Assembly (NCBI RefSeq): GCF_002287925.1
Contig: NZ_CP016769.1
Location: 620,001-684,000 of the forward strand
Reading direction: 5' to 3'
Length of the DNA: 64,000 nt
Source: Candidatus Planktophila lacus
Lineage (GTDB): Bacteria > Actinomycetota > Actinomycetes > Nanopelagicales > Nanopelagicaceae
Below, piece after piece: positions 58,470 through 64,000 of this stretch. The position numbers and the translations under genes were made by a program. Under the pieces are notes generated by a model. The model was given only the letters and a program-made list of their open reading frames with translations, searched no databases and was not told the DNA's origin. Every line of letters begins with the position of its first letter. Position 1 is the first letter of the stretch.

Positions 58470-59750
58470 ATGGCAACTCAATCAAAGGCGCTAATCGACG
58501 ATCTAAAGTGGCGCGGTCTCTTCTCGCAATCAACTGATGAAGCAGCCCTTATCCAAGCGCTATCAAAGCCGACCACTCTCTACATCGGTTTCGATCCCAC
58601 CGCACCAAGTTTGCACGTCGGAAACCTCGTTGTTCTGCTGGCCCTGCGCCGCTTTCAACTAGCGGGCCATATTCCAATCGCCCTTGTCGGGGGAGCGACC
58701 GGTTTAATCGGTGATCCCAGCGGAAAGAACGAAGAACGCAGTCTCAACACAACTGATGTGGTTGCAGCTTGGGTAGAACGTATTCGAGTACAGGTCTCAA
58801 AGTACTTAGATTTCAACGCCAAAGATAACGCCGCAATTGTCGCCAATAACCTTGATTGGACATCACCACTTTCTGCTATCGAATTCCTGCGCGATGTAGG
58901 TAAGCACTTCAGCGTCAACCAAATGCTTGCTAAGGATTCAGTTTCATCACGCCTTGAGGCAGGTGGTATTTCATACACTGAATTTTCCTATCAAGTACTT
59001 CAATCATTTGATTTCCTTGAACTTTTCCGCCGCCACAACTGCACGCTCCAATTAGGTGGCTCTGATCAATGGGGAAATATCACTGCAGGTCTAGATCTAA
59101 TTCGCCGCGTTGAATCTGGTAGCGCACATGCTTTAACAATCCCGCTGCTTGCTAAGGCTGATGGTTCTAAGTTTGGAAAAACTGCAGGGGGTGCAATCTG
59201 GCTAGATCCAGAGATGACTTCTCCTTATGCGTTCTTCCAATACTGGTTGAACACTGACGATAAAGATGTCATCAACTTCTTAAAGGTTTTCTCTTTCAAA
59301 TCTCGCGAAGAGATAGAAGCGCTTGAAAAATCACACTCTGAAAACCCTGGCGCACGTGAGGCGCATCGCGCACTTGCTCGCGAACTAACTTCACTTGTTC
59401 ATAGCGCCGAAATTTGCGATCGCGTAGAAGCAGCAGCGCGTGCGCTCTTCGGACAAGGTGAACTTTCAGAGCTAGATGAGGCAACTTTGACGGCTGCACT
59501 TGCAGAACTTCCGCGCACAACAGTTAAGAGCAGCGAACCGATTCCAACATGGGTAGATCTCCTTGTGGCAACTGGTGTCGTCGATTCAAAATCAGCGGCC
59601 CGCCGCATCGTCAAAGAGGGCGGGGCATATTTGAATAACGCCAAGATCTCTGGCGAAGACTTTGCCCCCTCAAAAAGCGACTTTTTATGCGGTAAATATG
59701 CAGTTTTACGTAAAGGAAAGCGCGATCTTGCAGCGGTAGAGCTGCTCTAA
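58470..59750 (+). CDS. tyrS: Tyrosyl-tRNA synthetase
   Basis: Class I synthetase charging tRNA-Tyr. HIGH-type motif PSLHVGNLV near residue 47, tyrosine-specificity region DQWGNITAGLDLI, KMSKS-type loop GSKFGKTAG near 235, and a C-terminal S4 RNA-binding domain (VDLLVATGVVDSKSAARRIVKEGGAYLNNAKI). 426 aa. I use ATG 58470; an in-frame GTG at 58458 overlaps the argH stop but sits too close to GGGGGAG (58451-58457). The pairing of argH and tyrS is common in actinobacteria. Confidence 0.94.
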   Translation: MATQSKALIDDLKWRGLFSQSTDEAALIQALSKPTTLYIGFDPTAPSLHVGNLVVLLALRRFQLAGHIPIALVGGATGLIGDPSGKNEERSLNTTDVVAAWVERIRVQVSKYLDFNAKDNAAIVANNLDWTSPLSAIEFLRDVGKHFSVNQMLAKDSVSSRLEAGGISYTEFSYQVLQSFDFLELFRRHNCTLQLGGSDQWGNITAGLDLIRRVESGSAHALTIPLLAKADGSKFGKTAGGAIWLDPEMTSPYAFFQYWLNTDDKDVINFLKVFSFKSREEIEALEKSHSENPGAREAHRALARELTSLVHSAEICDRVEAAARALFGQGELSELDEATLTAALAELPRTTVKSSEPIPTWVDLLVATGVVDSKSAARRIVKEGGAYLNNAKISGEDFAPSKSDFLCGKYAVLRKGKRDLAAVELL

Positions 59751-59785
59751 AAGCCACGCGGGCTACCGTTTTTACACGTTTTTAC

Positions 59786-59797
59786 GCATAAATATGC
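59786..59797 (+). promoter_or_regulatory. Single ARG-box-like site upstream of the rRNA operon
   Basis: GCATAAATATGC is identical to the left ARG box of argC. After an eight-base spacer TTGCTATTTA follows, with TATTTA (59808-59813) placed 6 nt before an ATG at 59820, as TATTCT is before argC. Compared with the argC region it looks like a copy with the second 10-12 bases missing. It lies 36 nt after tyrS and upstream of rrn promoter P1. Confidence 0.5.
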
Positions 59798-59819
59798 AGA
59801 TTTTTGCTATTTAGAGGCT

Positions 59820-59858
59820 ATGACCAATCCCACTGGTAATCGGGCTAGGCCGATTTGA
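59820..59858 (+). CDS. Possible 12-codon leader ORF
   Basis: ATG at 59820 opens a frame MTNPTGNRARPI ending at TGA (59856-59858). It includes two Arg codons, CGG and AGG, which look rare in this genome, where CGT and CGC dominate. A -10-like box lies 6 nt before the ATG and an ARG-box-like site further up. The TGA overlaps the -35 of rrn promoter P1. No homology can be claimed; chance is quite possible. Confidence 0.25.
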   Translation: MTNPTGNRARPI

Positions 59859-59883
59859 CCCTCACGCTGCGCACGCCTATAGT
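59855..59883 (+). promoter_or_regulatory. rRNA operon promoter P1
   Basis: TTGACC (59855-59860), 17 nt and TATAGT (59878-59883) are close to consensus. TSS would be near 59890, about 360 nt before 16S. The 15 bases TAGGCCGATTTGACC ending in this -35 recur almost exactly at P2. Confidence 0.75.
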
Positions 59884-59955
59884 TACGCTCCTTGCTGTGT
59901 GAACGGACGATTAGGCCGTACAGCATCTTCCTTATTTAGCGCCATTTAGGCCGGT

Positions 59956-59985
59956 TTGACCGTGCCTGCGTGGATGGACTAGATT
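59956..59985 (+). promoter_or_regulatory. rRNA operon promoter P2
   Basis: TTGACC (59956-59961), 18 nt and TAGATT (59980-59985). Its -35 region TAGGCCGGTTTGACC (59947-59961) differs from that of P1 by one base, 101 nt downstream. Tandem promoters are usual for rRNA operons. Confidence 0.7.
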
Positions 59986-60062
59986 TGGCAGTCTGCCCTG
60001 AAAATCGGCCAAAAGCCGAAAAGCAGTGCGCATCCGTACCTTGAGAACTCAACAGCGTGCCA

Positions 60063-60073
60063 TAAGTCAATGC
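60063..60073 (+). promoter_or_regulatory. 5' arm of the pre-16S processing stem
   Basis: TAAGTCAATGC is the exact reverse complement of GCATTGACTTA at 61812-61822 in the spacer. The 11-bp duplex would bring both ends of 16S together as a stalk, the usual substrate of RNase III. Seen directly; processing itself is inferred from other bacteria. Confidence 0.75.
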
Positions 60074-60247
60074 CAGAGAATGGTATTACTAGTCATTTAA
60101 TTTTGACTGGGCCATTCTCTAAATAAATACTTCAATGAAGTATCTGTAAAACACTGTTTATTCAGTGTTTGCAATACTCGTTGATTTCCTTTGGTAAAGA
60201 CAAAATAAACGACAGTTTGTTTGTCTCGTAAGCCATGAACAAAACTT

Positions 60248-64000
<3,753 letters not shown>

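Larger units (their letters stand above)
59751..60247 (+). other. Gap between tyrS and 16S: rrn leader region
   Basis: Beyond the promoters this 497-nt stretch holds no protein gene. After P2 come: TTGAGAACTCAAC (60041-60053), an antitermination-like motif that recurs in the spacer before 23S; TAAGTCAATGC (60063-60073), which pairs with the spacer after 16S; a long hairpin with arms AGAGAATGG/CCATTCTCT (60075-60083, 60112-60120) and inner stem CTAGTCA/TGACTGG; two further hairpins, ATACTTC/GAAGTAT (60127-60143) and AAACACTG/CAGTGTTT (60149-60170); and AGACAAA/TTTGTCT (60198-60226). These are precursor-rRNA folding and processing signals. Confidence 0.75.

Overview
The window is about 64 kb of actinobacterial chromosome, almost wholly housekeeping genes. 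I place it in the Actinobacteria from gene content and order: uvrB-uvrA-uvrC-rapZ-yvcK-whiA-gap-pgk-tpiA-secG, an RbpA gene, a SUF operon led by SufR with an embedded Rieske ferredoxin, an ANTAR response regulator, an InhA-type FabI, and a 23S rRNA with extra sequence where actinobacteria carry their domain III insertion. Coding DNA looks close to 50% GC, intergenic gaps are short and operons overlap by a few bases. My best guess is a streamlined freshwater lineage of the acI/Nanopelagicales (Planktophila-like) type. That is inference; the 16S gene inside the window would settle it.

Layout. 1-3942: glutamate synthase gltB (5' end outside the window) and gltD. 4041-6196: pyruvate kinase, a short-armed tRNA with a Leu(CAA) anticodon, and an ANTAR regulator whose only start codon lies one base past the tRNA. 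6255-11089: a complete Liv-type ABC importer. 11090-16876: thioesterase, DNA polymerase I, an MFS permease and ribosomal protein S1. 16960-27314: coaE, uvrB, uvrA, uvrC, rapZ, yvcK, whiA. 27458-31124: gap, pgk, tpiA, secG, rbpA. 31144-35627, minus strand: ctaA, tkt, pgi. 35718-42067: the SUF iron-sulfur operon. 42117-46572: an ABC exporter, SURF1, a DUF3099 protein, fabG and fabI. 46816-48830: infC, rpmI, rplT and an rRNA methyltransferase. 48888-52353: pheS-pheT. 52414-59750: argC-J-B-D-R-H and tyrS. 59751-64000: an rRNA operon with leader, 16S, a tRNA-free spacer and the first ~1.9 kb of 23S.

How the parts work together. GltBD, the Liv importer and the arginine genes form a nitrogen and amino-acid block. 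gap, pgk, tpiA, pgi, tkt and pyk cover much of central carbon flow. CtaA and SURF1 serve cytochrome oxidase assembly, and SUF supplies Fe-S clusters to enzymes such as GltBD.

The main non-routine signals are regulatory. A TANNNT -10-like hexamer sits 6-8 nt before the ATG of most operon-leading genes, suggesting widespread leaderless translation. infC has an AUC start and a leader terminator. A strong terminator lies inside the first codons of an rRNA methyltransferase gene. An operator-like 12-mer shared with the argC promoter recurs just upstream of the rRNA operon, where a 12-codon reading frame follows it. I found no mobile element, CRISPR array, phage or toxin system.
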